Assembly (NCBI RefSeq): GCF_036746095.1
Contig: NZ_DAIOEU010000008.1
Span: forward strand, 1 to 64,000
Direction: 5' to 3'
DNA from: Dyella_B sp036746095
GTDB taxonomy: Bacteria; Pseudomonadota; Gammaproteobacteria; Xanthomonadales; Rhodanobacteraceae
DNA length: 64,000 bases
Below are positions 42,846-50,631 of this stretch, piece after piece. Under the pieces are notes generated by a model, which made no database searches, had not been told where the DNA came from, and was given only the letters and a program-made list of their open reading frames with translations. The position numbers and the translations under genes are program-made. How positions within the stretch are numbered: the stretch's first letter is position 1; each line of letters begins with the position of its first letter.

Positions 42846-43232
42846 TTACGCCGCGGCCATCTGCTTGGGAATCGAGCGATTGGTATGGCTGATGCGGTTG
42901 TCCTTGTCCACGTACACCAGCGTCGGCTGGAATTTCTCCACTTCCGCCTGATCGAGATGGACGAAGGCCGCGATGATGACGAGGTCACCCGGCTGTGCGC
43001 GATGCGCGGCGCTGCCGTTCACGGAGATGATGCCGGAGCCTTCTTCGGCGCGCAGCGCATAGGTGACGAAGCGCTTGCCGTTGTTGATGTTCCAGGCGTG
43101 GATCTGTTCGTATTCGCGAATGCCCGATGCGTCGAGCAGCAGGCCGTCGATGGCGATCGAACCTTCATAGTGCAACTCCGCGTGGGTCACGGTGGCACGA
43201 TGGATTTTCGCCTTGAGCATGTTCAGGTGCAT
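42846..43232 (-). CDS. panD: Aspartate 1-decarboxylase
   Basis: Proenzyme of 128 aa from the ATG at 43232 (MHLNMLKAKIHRATVTHAEL). The self-processing site is G24-S25 in LHYEGSIAID, which yields the pyruvoyl group on the alpha chain. Further conserved blocks are YEQIHAWNINNGKRFVTYAL and NGSAAHRAQPGDLVII. It makes beta-alanine from aspartate for pantothenate. It is the last of the folK-panB-panC-panD run, 120 bp after panC. Confidence 0.95.
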   Translation of the reverse strand: MHLNMLKAKIHRATVTHAELHYEGSIAIDGLLLDASGIREYEQIHAWNINNGKRFVTYALRAEEGSGIISVNGSAAHRAQPGDLVIIAAFVHLDQAEVEKFQPTLVYVDKDNRISHTNRSIPKQMAAA

Positions 43233-43352
43233 GACTTTTTCCAGCAGGAACTGCCTGCGTAGCCCGATATTATCCTGCCGCCGCGGCCATGGCCGCAACG
43301 GCACCGGCCCGTACATGGGGGTAGCCGAGGGTCATTCAATACCCTTGATGTT

Positions 43353-44198
43353 TCAATCAAACAGCAGGTTATCGATCAAGCGGGTGGCGCCCAGGCGGGC
43401 CGCGATCAGCGCCACCAGCCCTTCATGCTCGCCATCGGCCGGCTCGGCCAGGTCGTCGGCCTGCCGAATGGCGGCATAATCGGGGGCGAAACCGGCACGT
43501 TCCAGCTTGGATGCCGCCGCCTGCTCCACCACCTTGCGCGCGTGGCCCTTGGCGATCAGCTCGCGCATCTGTTGCAGGGTCTCGTATATCAGCGGCGCCG
43601 TCGTCCGTTCGTCCGGCGACAGGTACTGGTTGCGCGAACTCAACGCCAGCCCGTCCTCAGCACGCTGGGTGGGCGCGCTCATGACCTTTACCGGCAGGGA
43701 CAAGTCGCGCACCAGGCGCTCGATCACCTTCAGCTGCTGGAAATCCTTCTGGCCGAAGATCGCGATATCGGGCTGCACCAGGTTGAACAGCTTGCACACC
43801 ACGGTTGCCACGCCATCGAAATGGCCAGGGCGATGCGCGCCTTCCAGGGTCTCGGTAATTTCCGGCACGTGCAGGCTCACGCTCTTGTCCGCACCGAACG
43901 GATACATCGTCGCCACGTCCGGCGCGAACACTACGTCGCAACCCGACTCGGCCAGGCCCACCTGATCCTGCGCGAGCGTGCGCGGATAGCGCTCGAAATC
44001 CTCGCTCGGCCCGAACTGCGTAGGATTGACGAATACGCTGGCCACTACGCGATCGGTGCGGGCGCGCGCCAGTTTCACCAGTGAATGATGCCCCGCATGC
44101 AGGTTGCCCATGGTCGGCACGAAGCCGATCGTGTGCCCTTGCGCACGCCAACCGCGAATGGTGGCGCGCAGGCCTGCTGCATCTTGAAGCGTTTGCAT
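43353..44198 (-). CDS. panC: Pantothenate synthetase
   Basis: Protein of 281 aa from the ATG at 44198 (MQTLQDAAGLRATI). It has the nucleotidyltransferase HIGH-like motif GFVPTMGNLHAGHHSLV, then VVASVFVNPTQFGPSEDFER, AVVCKLFNLVQPDIAIFGQK and LALSSRNQYLSP (the KMSKS-like loop). It joins pantoate and beta-alanine using ATP. It is 13 nt after panB. Confidence 0.95.
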   Translation of the reverse strand: MQTLQDAAGLRATIRGWRAQGHTIGFVPTMGNLHAGHHSLVKLARARTDRVVASVFVNPTQFGPSEDFERYPRTLAQDQVGLAESGCDVVFAPDVATMYPFGADKSVSLHVPEITETLEGAHRPGHFDGVATVVCKLFNLVQPDIAIFGQKDFQQLKVIERLVRDLSLPVKVMSAPTQRAEDGLALSSRNQYLSPDERTTAPLIYETLQQMRELIAKGHARKVVEQAAASKLERAGFAPDYAAIRQADDLAEPADGEHEGLVALIAARLGATRLIDNLLFD

Positions 44199-44211
44199 GT
44201 GGACGTCTTCT

Positions 44212-45042
44212 TCAGTTGTAACCGTGTTCGGCGGCGGGGAACGCGCCGCTGCGCACGTCGGCGGCATAAGCGGCAATGGCTTCCTGCACCGAGTTGCGGC
44301 CGGCAAGGAAATCCTTGCTGAACTTGGGCCGCTTGCCGGGCGTGATGCCCAACATGTCGTAAATCACCAGCACTTGGCCATCGCAATGCGGGCCAGCGCC
44401 GATCCCGATGACAGGAATGTCCAGCGCCTTGGTCACGCGTTCACCCAACGGCGTGGGTACGCCTTCCAGCACCAGGATATTGGCGCCCGCCTGCTGCACG
44501 GCCAAGGCTTCGCTCAGTACGCGCTCGGCCGCTTCGTGCTCGCGGCCTTGCACCTTGTAGCCGCCGAACTTGTGCACGGATTGCGGCGTGAGCCCCAGAT
44601 GCGCGCACACCGGAATGGCGCGTTCGGTCAGCGCATGGATCGATTCAAGAATGTGCGGCGCGGCGCCTTCGATCTTGACCATCGCCGCGCCGGCTTCGCC
44701 GACCAGTCGCGCGCCGGCTTCCAGCGCGTGGTCGACGTGGCGATCGGCCATGAATGGCATGTCGGTGACCAGCAAGGTCGCGGACAAGCCGCGCGCCACC
44801 ATGCTGGTGTGATAGACCATCTGATCGAGCGTCACCGGCAGCGTGCTGCGCTGGCCCTGCACCACCATGCCCAGCGAGTCGCCGACCAGCGCGACGTCGA
44901 CACCGGCGATTTCCAGTTGCGTGGCGAAGCTTGCATCGTACGCGGTGAGCATCACGATCTTGCGTCCTTCCGCCTTCAGCGCATGCAGGCTGGGAACCGT
45001 GACCGGTTTGCGGACAGGAGCACTGGCGTTTTCCACGTACAC
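44212..45042 (-). CDS. panB: 3-methyl-2-oxobutanoate hydroxymethyltransferase
   Basis: Protein of 276 aa. The conserved blocks are VMLTAYDASFATQLEIAGVD, ALVGDSLGMVVQG, AAMVKIEGA, HLGLTPQSVHKFGGYKVQG and VIGIGAGPHCDGQVLV. They cover the Mg-binding Asp residues and the substrate loop. It forms ketopantoate from ketoisovalerate using methylene-tetrahydrofolate. It sits 54 nt downstream of folK. Confidence 0.96.
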   Translation of the reverse strand: MYVENASAPVRKPVTVPSLHALKAEGRKIVMLTAYDASFATQLEIAGVDVALVGDSLGMVVQGQRSTLPVTLDQMVYHTSMVARGLSATLLVTDMPFMADRHVDHALEAGARLVGEAGAAMVKIEGAAPHILESIHALTERAIPVCAHLGLTPQSVHKFGGYKVQGREHEAAERVLSEALAVQQAGANILVLEGVPTPLGERVTKALDIPVIGIGAGPHCDGQVLVIYDMLGITPGKRPKFSKDFLAGRNSVQEAIAAYAADVRSGAFPAAEHGYN

Positions 45043-45096
45043 GGTGGTTCCTTTGATGTTGCGGTGAACAATTATCAGGCGTTGAACGGCCCGCGC

Positions 45097-45576
45097 TCAA
45101 GCGAGCGGTGTACAGCCTTGTGTATCAACGGCCCGTAGAAGCTCCTCGACCTTGCCCTGCCCGGGAATGTCCAACGCGGGCGCGACGTCATGCAGTGGCA
45201 GCAGCACGAAGGCGCGATCGGCGATGTGCGGGTGCGGCAAGCTCAAGCGCTCGCTGTTCACGGTTTTGCCTACGACGTGCAGCAGATCGAGATCAAGCGT
45301 GCGCGGTCCCCAGCGTTCGCCGTTGCGTTCACGTCCAGCGAAGCGCTCGATGTTCAGCAAGGCATCGAGCAGATCATGCGGTTCCAATGCCGTTTCAAGC
45401 GCCACCGCCGCGTTGAGGAAATCCGGCTGATCGAGCTTGCCCCACGGCGGTGTGCGGTAGATGCGCGAACGTGCCAGCAGCTCCGTGTGCGGCAACACGG
45501 CCAGCGCGTCGATGGCATCGAGCATGTATTGTTTTGAATCGCCGAGGTTGCTGCCAAGCGCGACGTAAGCGCGCAT
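45097..45576 (-). CDS. folK: 2-amino-4-hydroxy-6-hydroxymethyldihydropteridine pyrophosphokinase
   Basis: Protein of 159 aa starting MRAYVALGSNLGDSKQYM. HPPK hallmarks are ALGSNLGD, YRTPPWGKLDQPDFLNAAV, and RERNGERWGPRTLDLDLL with the Mg-binding Asp pair, followed by LPHPHIADRAFVLLPL. It activates the pterin for dihydropteroate synthesis. Its ATG shares one base with the pcnB stop (TGATG), so translation is probably coupled. Pairing folate synthesis with panB fits, because panB uses a folate cofactor. Confidence 0.96.
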   Translation of the reverse strand: MRAYVALGSNLGDSKQYMLDAIDALAVLPHTELLARSRIYRTPPWGKLDQPDFLNAAVALETALEPHDLLDALLNIERFAGRERNGERWGPRTLDLDLLHVVGKTVNSERLSLPHPHIADRAFVLLPLHDVAPALDIPGQGKVEELLRAVDTQGCTPLA

Positions 45577-46994
45577 CAGGCAGCTCCGGACTTGCCGGTG
45601 GCGGGCTTGCGCCGTCGCTTGCGCTTGCGCGGGGCGCTTGCGCGCACCGGCTCCGCGTCGCCTGCTGCGTTGGCCTGATGCAGCGGCAGCGCGGCCGCCA
45701 GGGTTTCGTGCGGCAGTTGCTGCGCATGCGCCCACCATTGGCCGAGCTCGCCCATTGCCGGTGATTCCGCCGCGCGCAGCAGCAGGAAGTCGAACGCGGC
45801 GCGGAAACGTGGATGGGTCAGCAAGCGGAATACTTTCTTGCGCTGGATCTGTTCGAACCGTGGCTGCAAGGACCAGATTTCTTCCATGGTGATGGTGAAA
45901 CGGCGCGGGATCGCCACGCGCTGGCACTGCTCGCTTACCACTTGCACGGCAGCGCGTGCCCAGGCCTCGTTGATGTCCTTGCCCTGCGTGCCCCACGTGT
46001 GAGCCAGGTCGCGCACTTCGCCCCACAGCAGCACGGCAAACAGGAACGCCGGCGTGACCGACTTGCCTTCCGCCACGCGCGCATCGGTGTTTTCCAAGCC
46101 GCGCTCGATCAGCACGCGCAACGGTTTGTCGCCGCGCTTGAGCGCGCGCGCCGTGGCGGGAAACATGAACTTGAGCAATCCGCATTCTTCGAGCATGCGG
46201 AAACTCTTGCGGCCATAGCCGGCCAGGAACATCTTCAGCGACTCGTCGAACAACCGCGCCGGCGCCACGCCGCTCAGCAACGGGCCGAGTTCGGCGAAGG
46301 GCGCGGACGCGGACGGATCGATGCGGAAATCCAGCTTGGCCGCCAGGCGCACCGCGCGCAGCATGCGCACCGGATCTTCGCGATAGCGCGTGGTCGGATC
46401 GCCGATCAGGTGCAGCGCATGATTCTGCAGGTCCTGCATGCCGCCGACATAATCGCGCACGGAAAAATCGCTGATGTCGTAGTACATCGCGTTGACGCGG
46501 AAGTCGCGGCGCATGGCATCTTCTTCGATGCTGCCCCATACGTTGTCGCGCACGATACGGCCATCCACGATGTGCCGGTCGCCCTCGCTCTCTTCATCGC
46601 TGGTGCCGCGGAAGGTGGCCACTTCGATGATCTCGCTGCCATACACCACGTGCGCGAGGCGGAAGCGGCGGCCGATCAGCCGGCAATTGCGAAATAGCTT
46701 CTTCACCTCTTCCGGCGTGGCGTTGGTGGCCACGTCGAAATCCTTCGGGTGCCCGCCCAGCAACAGGTCGCGTACGGCGCCACCCACCAGGTAGGCGTCG
46801 TAACCGGCTTCGTTCAGGCGATAGAGCACGCGCAAGGCGGCCTTGCTGATGTTCTTGCGGGAAATCGTGTGCTGCTCGCGCGGAAAGATGCGCAGGGCAA
46901 GCTTGGCGGCTGTGGGATTCAAGCGATCGAAATCCTTGCGGGTTTCCAAATCCGGAGCGGTGTGGCCGAGCATGTCCGGCATGCGTCGAACCAT
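45576..46994 (-). CDS. pcnB: Poly(A) polymerase I
   Basis: Protein of 472 aa (the start may instead be the Met at residue 5 or 8). The class II nucleotidyltransferase head has LVGGAVRDLLLGGHPKDFDV with its Asp pair, GRRFRLAHVVYGSEIIEVAT and RDFRVNAMYYDI. The RNA/flexible domain carries GDPTTRYREDPVRMLRAVRL. The tail is very basic (SAPRKRKRRRKPATGK), typical of PcnB RNA binding. It adds 3' oligo(A) tails that promote RNA decay. It is the first gene of the pcnB-folK-pan run. Confidence 0.95.
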   Translation of the reverse strand: MVRRMPDMLGHTAPDLETRKDFDRLNPTAAKLALRIFPREQHTISRKNISKAALRVLYRLNEAGYDAYLVGGAVRDLLLGGHPKDFDVATNATPEEVKKLFRNCRLIGRRFRLAHVVYGSEIIEVATFRGTSDEESEGDRHIVDGRIVRDNVWGSIEEDAMRRDFRVNAMYYDISDFSVRDYVGGMQDLQNHALHLIGDPTTRYREDPVRMLRAVRLAAKLDFRIDPSASAPFAELGPLLSGVAPARLFDESLKMFLAGYGRKSFRMLEECGLLKFMFPATARALKRGDKPLRVLIERGLENTDARVAEGKSVTPAFLFAVLLWGEVRDLAHTWGTQGKDINEAWARAAVQVVSEQCQRVAIPRRFTITMEEIWSLQPRFEQIQRKKVFRLLTHPRFRAAFDFLLLRAAESPAMGELGQWWAHAQQLPHETLAAALPLHQANAAGDAEPVRASAPRKRKRRRKPATGKSGAA

Positions 46995-47061
46995 CCTGGG
47001 CCGGTCTTAAGGCATTGTCCTGCAAGCGTTACCGCTTAGGCGAGGGCACTGTCCCAAGGCG

Positions 47062-47089
47062 TTGCCGGACGAGACAATTCAGCTATACT
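47062..47089 (+). promoter_or_regulatory. Sigma-70-type promoter of tRNA-Glu
   Basis: TTGCCG (47062-47067) and TATACT (47084-47089) are 16 bp apart. They are followed by a GC-rich discriminator (GCGCGC), which is common for stable-RNA promoters under stringent control, and the tRNA starts 20 bp later. Confidence 0.7.
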
Positions 47090-47109
47090 AGCGCGCTTCG
47101 CAACAATCC

Positions 47110-47185
47110 GCTCCCATCGTCTAGTGGCCTAGGACACCGCCCTCTCAAGGCGGGAACACGAGTTCGAACCTCGTTGGGAGCGCCA
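47110..47185 (+). tRNA. tRNA-Glu (CUC anticodon)
   Basis: The 76-nt gene includes an encoded CCA. Acceptor arms GCTCCCA / TGGGAGC pair fully, with discriminator G. The D-arm region reads TCGTCTAGTGGCCTAGGACA as in tRNA-Glu. The anticodon stem CCGCC/GGCGG holds loop CTCTCAA (anticodon CTC, reading GAG). The T-arm is CGAGG TTCGAAC CTCG-like with GTTCGAA. It lies between pcnB and fdxA. Confidence 0.95.
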
Positions 47186-47216
47186 CCGCCCATTTCAGCA
47201 GCAGGCACACGGCAGC

Positions 47217-47540
47217 ATGACCTTCGTCGTCACTGACAACTGCATCAAGTGCAAATACACCGATTGCGTCGAAGTCTGTCCCGTCGACGCGTTCCACGAA
47301 GGCCCCAACTTCCTGGCAATCGATCCCGACGAGTGCATCGACTGCACCTTGTGCGAGCCGGAATGCCCGATCAATGCGATCTATCCGGAAGATGACGTGC
47401 CCGCCGGCCAGGAAGGCTTCACCGCTCTGAACAAAGAGCTTGCCAAAGCGTGGCCGGTCATCACCGTCCGCAAGGATGCCCTGCCGGATGCGAAGGAATG
47501 GGAGAATAAACCGGACAAACTCGCGCTGCTCGAACGCTGA
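47217..47540 (+). CDS. fdxA: 7Fe ferredoxin FdxA
   Basis: Protein of 107 aa. The N-terminal cluster motif CIKCKYTDCVEVCPVDAF has the long C-x7-C spacing of a 3Fe-4S site. CIDCTLCEPECPINAI is a 4Fe-4S motif. The C-terminal extension (GQEGFTALNKELAKAWPVIT) is typical of the Azotobacter FdI/FdxA type. It is a cytoplasmic electron carrier. It is monocistronic, ending at a strong shared terminator. Confidence 0.95.
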   Translation: MTFVVTDNCIKCKYTDCVEVCPVDAFHEGPNFLAIDPDECIDCTLCEPECPINAIYPEDDVPAGQEGFTALNKELAKAWPVITVRKDALPDAKEWENKPDKLALLER

Positions 47541-47558
47541 GCGGCGCCGGTCCGGCCA

Positions 47559-47591
47559 AAAAAAGAGCCGCTCATTGAGCGGCTTTCTTTT
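47559..47591. terminator. Bidirectional intrinsic terminator between fdxA and bamC
   Basis: The stem AGCCGCTC (47566-47573) / GAGCGGCT (47577-47584) has an ATT loop. TTCTTTT follows on the plus side and a run of A precedes it on the left, so it serves both convergent genes. Confidence 0.85.
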
Positions 47592-47613
47592 GACCGCAGA
47601 CTGAGCGTATCGC

Positions 47614-48207
47614 TCAGCCCTTGCCGCCGAGGCGCGATTTCAGGCTGTCGACCACCTTGGCCACCGCCGCGGCTTCGCCCTGTGCACGAACTTCGGCGGA
47701 ACCCTGGCCGCTGCTGTTGACGGTGATCACCACTTGACGCGGTGCGACATTCGGACCACCCGAGCCGCCGTTGCCGCGGCCAAACATGCGGCTCAGGAAG
47801 CCCTGCTTTTCCGCCGGCTGATCGGAGGCCATCACGCTCAGGCTGTAGCTGTGCGCGGCATCGTCATGGCTCTTCAGCGTGCCGATTTCACCGTTACCCA
47901 GTGCCTCACCCACACGGCGATAGGTGTTGTCCACGGTATCGGCGAGGATGAAGCCGTCGGTGATCGTGCCGACGTTGTTGCCCACGCGCGCGGTGGCACC
48001 ATTGGCAGTCGGCTGGTTGCTGCCGGTCGGCGGAATCACCAGCGCGGCGCTGGCGTTGGGGGTATCCATGCCCGGCGGAATCTCCAGCGGCGACTCCTGC
48101 TTGGCCGTCTGCCAGGCTTTTTCGGAACGGAAGATGCCGCAGCCCGAGAGGAGCAAGCCAGTCAAAACCAAGGCCGGCAGGGCGACGGCGAGGGAAGATT
48201 TCTTCAT
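47614..48207 (-). CDS. bamC: BamC-like outer-membrane lipoprotein
   Basis: Protein of 197 aa with a lipoprotein signal (LTGLLLSGCG; lipobox LLSGC). The segment after it (QESPLEIPPGMDTPNASAAL) matches the extended N-terminus of BamC/NlpB. One helix-grip-like domain follows (DTVDNTYRRVGEALGNGEIG to VVITVNSSGQGSAEVRAQG). E. coli BamC is about 344 aa with two such domains, so this is a short form. It lies 51 bp downstream of dapA, the usual dapA-nlpB order, which is the main support for the name. It probably assists the BAM complex in outer-membrane protein assembly. Confidence 0.75.
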   Translation of the reverse strand: MKKSSLAVALPALVLTGLLLSGCGIFRSEKAWQTAKQESPLEIPPGMDTPNASAALVIPPTGSNQPTANGATARVGNNVGTITDGFILADTVDNTYRRVGEALGNGEIGTLKSHDDAAHSYSLSVMASDQPAEKQGFLSRMFGRGNGGSGGPNVAPRQVVITVNSSGQGSAEVRAQGEAAAVAKVVDSLKSRLGGKG

Positions 48208-48258
48208 GTAATGGATTCCGTTGTGTTCCGAAATGAGTGTGAGTAGCCGGCGAGAGGC

Positions 48259-49152
48259 TTAAGCGGCATCCGCCAAGGATGCCAGAGTCGCCAAGGCCTT
48301 GCGTAGCTGCTCGCGCGCCGGCCCTTGTTCCAGCTCCATCAGTGGCAGGCGCGGCACGGCCGTGCCCAGGCCCAGCTCCGGCAAGCCGGCCTTCACCGCG
48401 ATCGGATTGGGCGCGCAGTTGAGCGCCTGCACCAGCGGTTCGAGCGCGGCGTGGCAGCGTGCGGTGGCGGCGCGGTCACCCGAGGTGGCCGCATCGCACA
48501 ACGCACGGAAAGCCCTGGGCGCCAGGTTGGCCACTACCGAGATGACGCCGGCGGCGCCTGCCAGCATGGCTTGCGCCCCGCTGCCATCGTCGCCGGACAG
48601 ATAGACGAAATCCGATCGCACAAGTTCCGCGGTGCGCTGGATGCGCTCGGCGTCGCTGCGTGCTTCCTTGATGCCGATGATGGCCGGATGATCGCGCAAT
48701 ACCGCCGTGGTTTCCGGCGCCAGGTCGCAAGCCGTGCGGCTGGGTACGTTGTAGAGAATCACCGGCAGGCCACCGCGATCGGCCACTTCCAGGAAATGGC
48801 GGCGCAGGCCTTCCTGCGTGGGACGCACGTAATACGGCGCCACCACCAACGCGGCATTCGCGCCGAGCACGCGGGCACGCTGCGTCAGCGCCACGGTTTT
48901 GGCGGTGCCGGCTTCGCCGGTTCCGGCGACCACCGGGATACGACCAGCGACGTGCTCGACCGCGAAGGCCAGCAGTCGATCGTATTCATCGTGTTCGAGC
49001 ATGTGGGCTTCACCGGTGGAACCGGCGACGACCACCGCCTGGGTGCCGCCCGCGATCTGGAAATCGAGCAGGCGGCCGAATGCCGCCAGGTCGAGAGCCC
49101 CATCCGAACCGAATGGAGTGACCAGCGCGCAGACGCTTCCGTGAATCTTCAT
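48259..49152 (-). CDS. dapA: 4-hydroxy-tetrahydrodipicolinate synthase
   Basis: Protein of 297 aa from the ATG at 49152 (MKIHGSVCALVTPFGSDG), which matches the family start better than the in-frame ATG at 49182. Hallmarks are VVAGSTGEAHMLEHDEYDRL, VVAPYYVRPTQEGLRRHF, VILYNVPSRTACDL and the Schiff-base Lys in IIGIKEARSD, then LSGDDG. It condenses pyruvate and aspartate semialdehyde in the lysine/diaminopimelate pathway. It is first in the dapA-bamC operon and divergent from gcvR. Confidence 0.95.
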   Translation of the reverse strand: MKIHGSVCALVTPFGSDGALDLAAFGRLLDFQIAGGTQAVVVAGSTGEAHMLEHDEYDRLLAFAVEHVAGRIPVVAGTGEAGTAKTVALTQRARVLGANAALVVAPYYVRPTQEGLRRHFLEVADRGGLPVILYNVPSRTACDLAPETTAVLRDHPAIIGIKEARSDAERIQRTAELVRSDFVYLSGDDGSGAQAMLAGAAGVISVVANLAPRAFRALCDAATSGDRAATARCHAALEPLVQALNCAPNPIAVKAGLPELGLGTAVPRLPLMELEQGPAREQLRKALATLASLADAA

Positions 49153-49270
49153 GGCGCGTACCGCACAACAAAAAATGGACATGGCATCTTACTTGCGGCC
49201 TCGCGGGACGGGCAAGTAAGCTGGCGTATCGTTCGTCGTCATCCCGCACGACGCGGGGTCGCCACCATCC

Positions 49271-49834
49271 ATGTCCACCAACCCTTTTTCCGCGCGATCC
49301 AGCAACGACCATCAACTGCTGATCCAGACGCTGACGCCCGCCATGCGCACGCCGTTGCTCGCACTGGCGCGACGCATTGCCGATGCCGGCTGCAATCTAT
49401 CCGATGCACGCGTGTCGACGATCGGCGCCGATACCTCGCTTACCCTGCTCGCCAGCGGCGCGTGGGATGCGGTGGCCAAGCTGGAAACGGCTCTGGCCAA
49501 ACTGGCGCGCGAGGAAGAATTGCGCCTTACGCATTACCGCACCAGTCCGCGCGAACCGAGCGGCCATCTGCTGCCGTACCTGGTGGAAGTGGTGTCGTCC
49601 GATCGACCCGGCATCCTGGTCAAGATCGTCGATTTCTTCAGCCGCCACGACATCAGCGTGGAGCAGCTCAGTTCCATGCGCTACCAGGCCATGCAAACGG
49701 GTGCCGCGATGTTCCAGGCGCAGTTCACGATCGGGGTGCCGGATAAGTTGCACATCGCCGCCTTGCGCGATGACTTCCTTGAGTTCTGCGACGGCTTGAA
49801 TCTCGACGCCATCATGGATCCAGTGAAATTTTAG
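49271..49834 (+). CDS. gcvR: GcvR-like double-ACT protein
   Basis: Protein of 187 aa with two ACT domains: residues about 12-85 (QLLIQTLTPAMRTPLLALAR, ISDARVSTIG-like region) and about 100-175 (LPYLVEVVSSDRPGILVKIV, DISVEQLSSMRYQAMQTGA). It has no DNA-binding domain, as in GcvR, which represses glycine-cleavage genes by binding GcvA. The dapA / gcvR / bcp neighbourhood matches E. coli. The name rests on architecture and context. Confidence 0.8.
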   Translation: MSTNPFSARSSNDHQLLIQTLTPAMRTPLLALARRIADAGCNLSDARVSTIGADTSLTLLASGAWDAVAKLETALAKLAREEELRLTHYRTSPREPSGHLLPYLVEVVSSDRPGILVKIVDFFSRHDISVEQLSSMRYQAMQTGAAMFQAQFTIGVPDKLHIAALRDDFLEFCDGLNLDAIMDPVKF

Positions 49835-49848
49835 GGCCGCGCTAACCC

Positions 49849-50004
49849 CCTCTGGACATCACCCTTAGGGCCAGCCCTATCTGTTCTCAGACCACAGGGC
49901 CATCGGCGAAGGCAGACTGGCTGTCTGTCGAGACGATGGACCGAAGGGATGCGAACAGATAGGGCTGGTGACGCCCACGAAAATGGATTAGCGCGTCCCT
50001 CAGA
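49849..50004. repeat. Structured palindromic element, copy 2 (core inverted relative to copy 1)
   Basis: Perfect 16-bp arms (CCAGCCCTATCTGTTC at 49871-49886, complement at 49953-49968) enclose a 66-bp core. The core is 56/66 identical, in the same plus-strand direction, to the core of copy 1 (39996-40061). The outer flanks, in contrast, match copy 1 only when reverse-complemented: GGACATCACCCTTAGGG on the left equals copy 1's right flank, and GTGACGCCCACGAAAATGG on the right equals copy 1's left flank. It lies between gcvR and bcp. Confidence 0.85.
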
Positions 50005-50107
50005 ATGCTCCGCCTTTTGCCATCTGACAAGGCTGTTTCCGTCACATAACACGCGCTAGTCTCCGCTCCAGCAGTTGCTAAACGTAAGTCTGGCTACCGG
50101 AGAGCCC

Positions 50108-50569
50108 ATGCCCGAACTAGGCAAGAAAGTCCCCAAGCTGCAAGCCGTCACCGGCGACGGCAGCATGCTGAAACTCGATTCACTGAAAGGCCAATGGGTA
50201 GTGGTCTACTTCTATCCCAAGGACAGCACCCCTGGTTGCACCACCGAAGCCAAAGACTTCCGCGACCTCTATCCCAAGTTTCTGAAACGCCATGCCGAAA
50301 TCATCGGCGTCTCGCGCGATTCGGTGAAATCCCACGCCAACTTCGCCACCAAGCAGGAACTGCCGTTCCCGCTGGTATCCGACGCGGACGAAACCTGGTG
50401 CAGCGCCTTCGACGTGATCCACGAAAAAGTGCTGTACGGCAAACGTCACATGGGCGTGGTGCGCAGCACCTTCCTGATCGATCCCGACGGCAAGCTCGCG
50501 GCGGAATGGCGGGGCGTGAAAGTGCCCGGCCATGCGCAGGCGGTGCTCGACGCCATTCCCGCTCGGTGA
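50108..50569 (+). CDS. bcp: Thioredoxin-dependent peroxiredoxin (Bcp/PrxQ)
   Basis: Protein of 153 aa from the ATG at 50108 (GGAGA just upstream). The peroxidatic Cys lies in FYPKDSTPGCTTEAKDF. The nearby resolving Cys of E. coli Bcp (five residues on) is replaced by Lys. A Cys further on, in DETWCSAFDVI, is where Xanthomonas-type atypical 2-Cys Bcp places its resolving Cys. It reduces peroxides and organic hydroperoxides in the cytoplasm. Confidence 0.93.
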   Translation: MPELGKKVPKLQAVTGDGSMLKLDSLKGQWVVVYFYPKDSTPGCTTEAKDFRDLYPKFLKRHAEIIGVSRDSVKSHANFATKQELPFPLVSDADETWCSAFDVIHEKVLYGKRHMGVVRSTFLIDPDGKLAAEWRGVKVPGHAQAVLDAIPAR

Positions 50570-50631
50570 CTCTTACGTCCGTTTGCATCACCAACGTTTC
50601 CATCCCTCCTGCCCCGTGAGGTTACTTCCGC

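Noticed and set aside
47110..47185. tRNA-Glu as an integration site
   Set aside because: There is no partial copy of its 3' end nearby, and both neighbours (pcnB, fdxA) are core genes.
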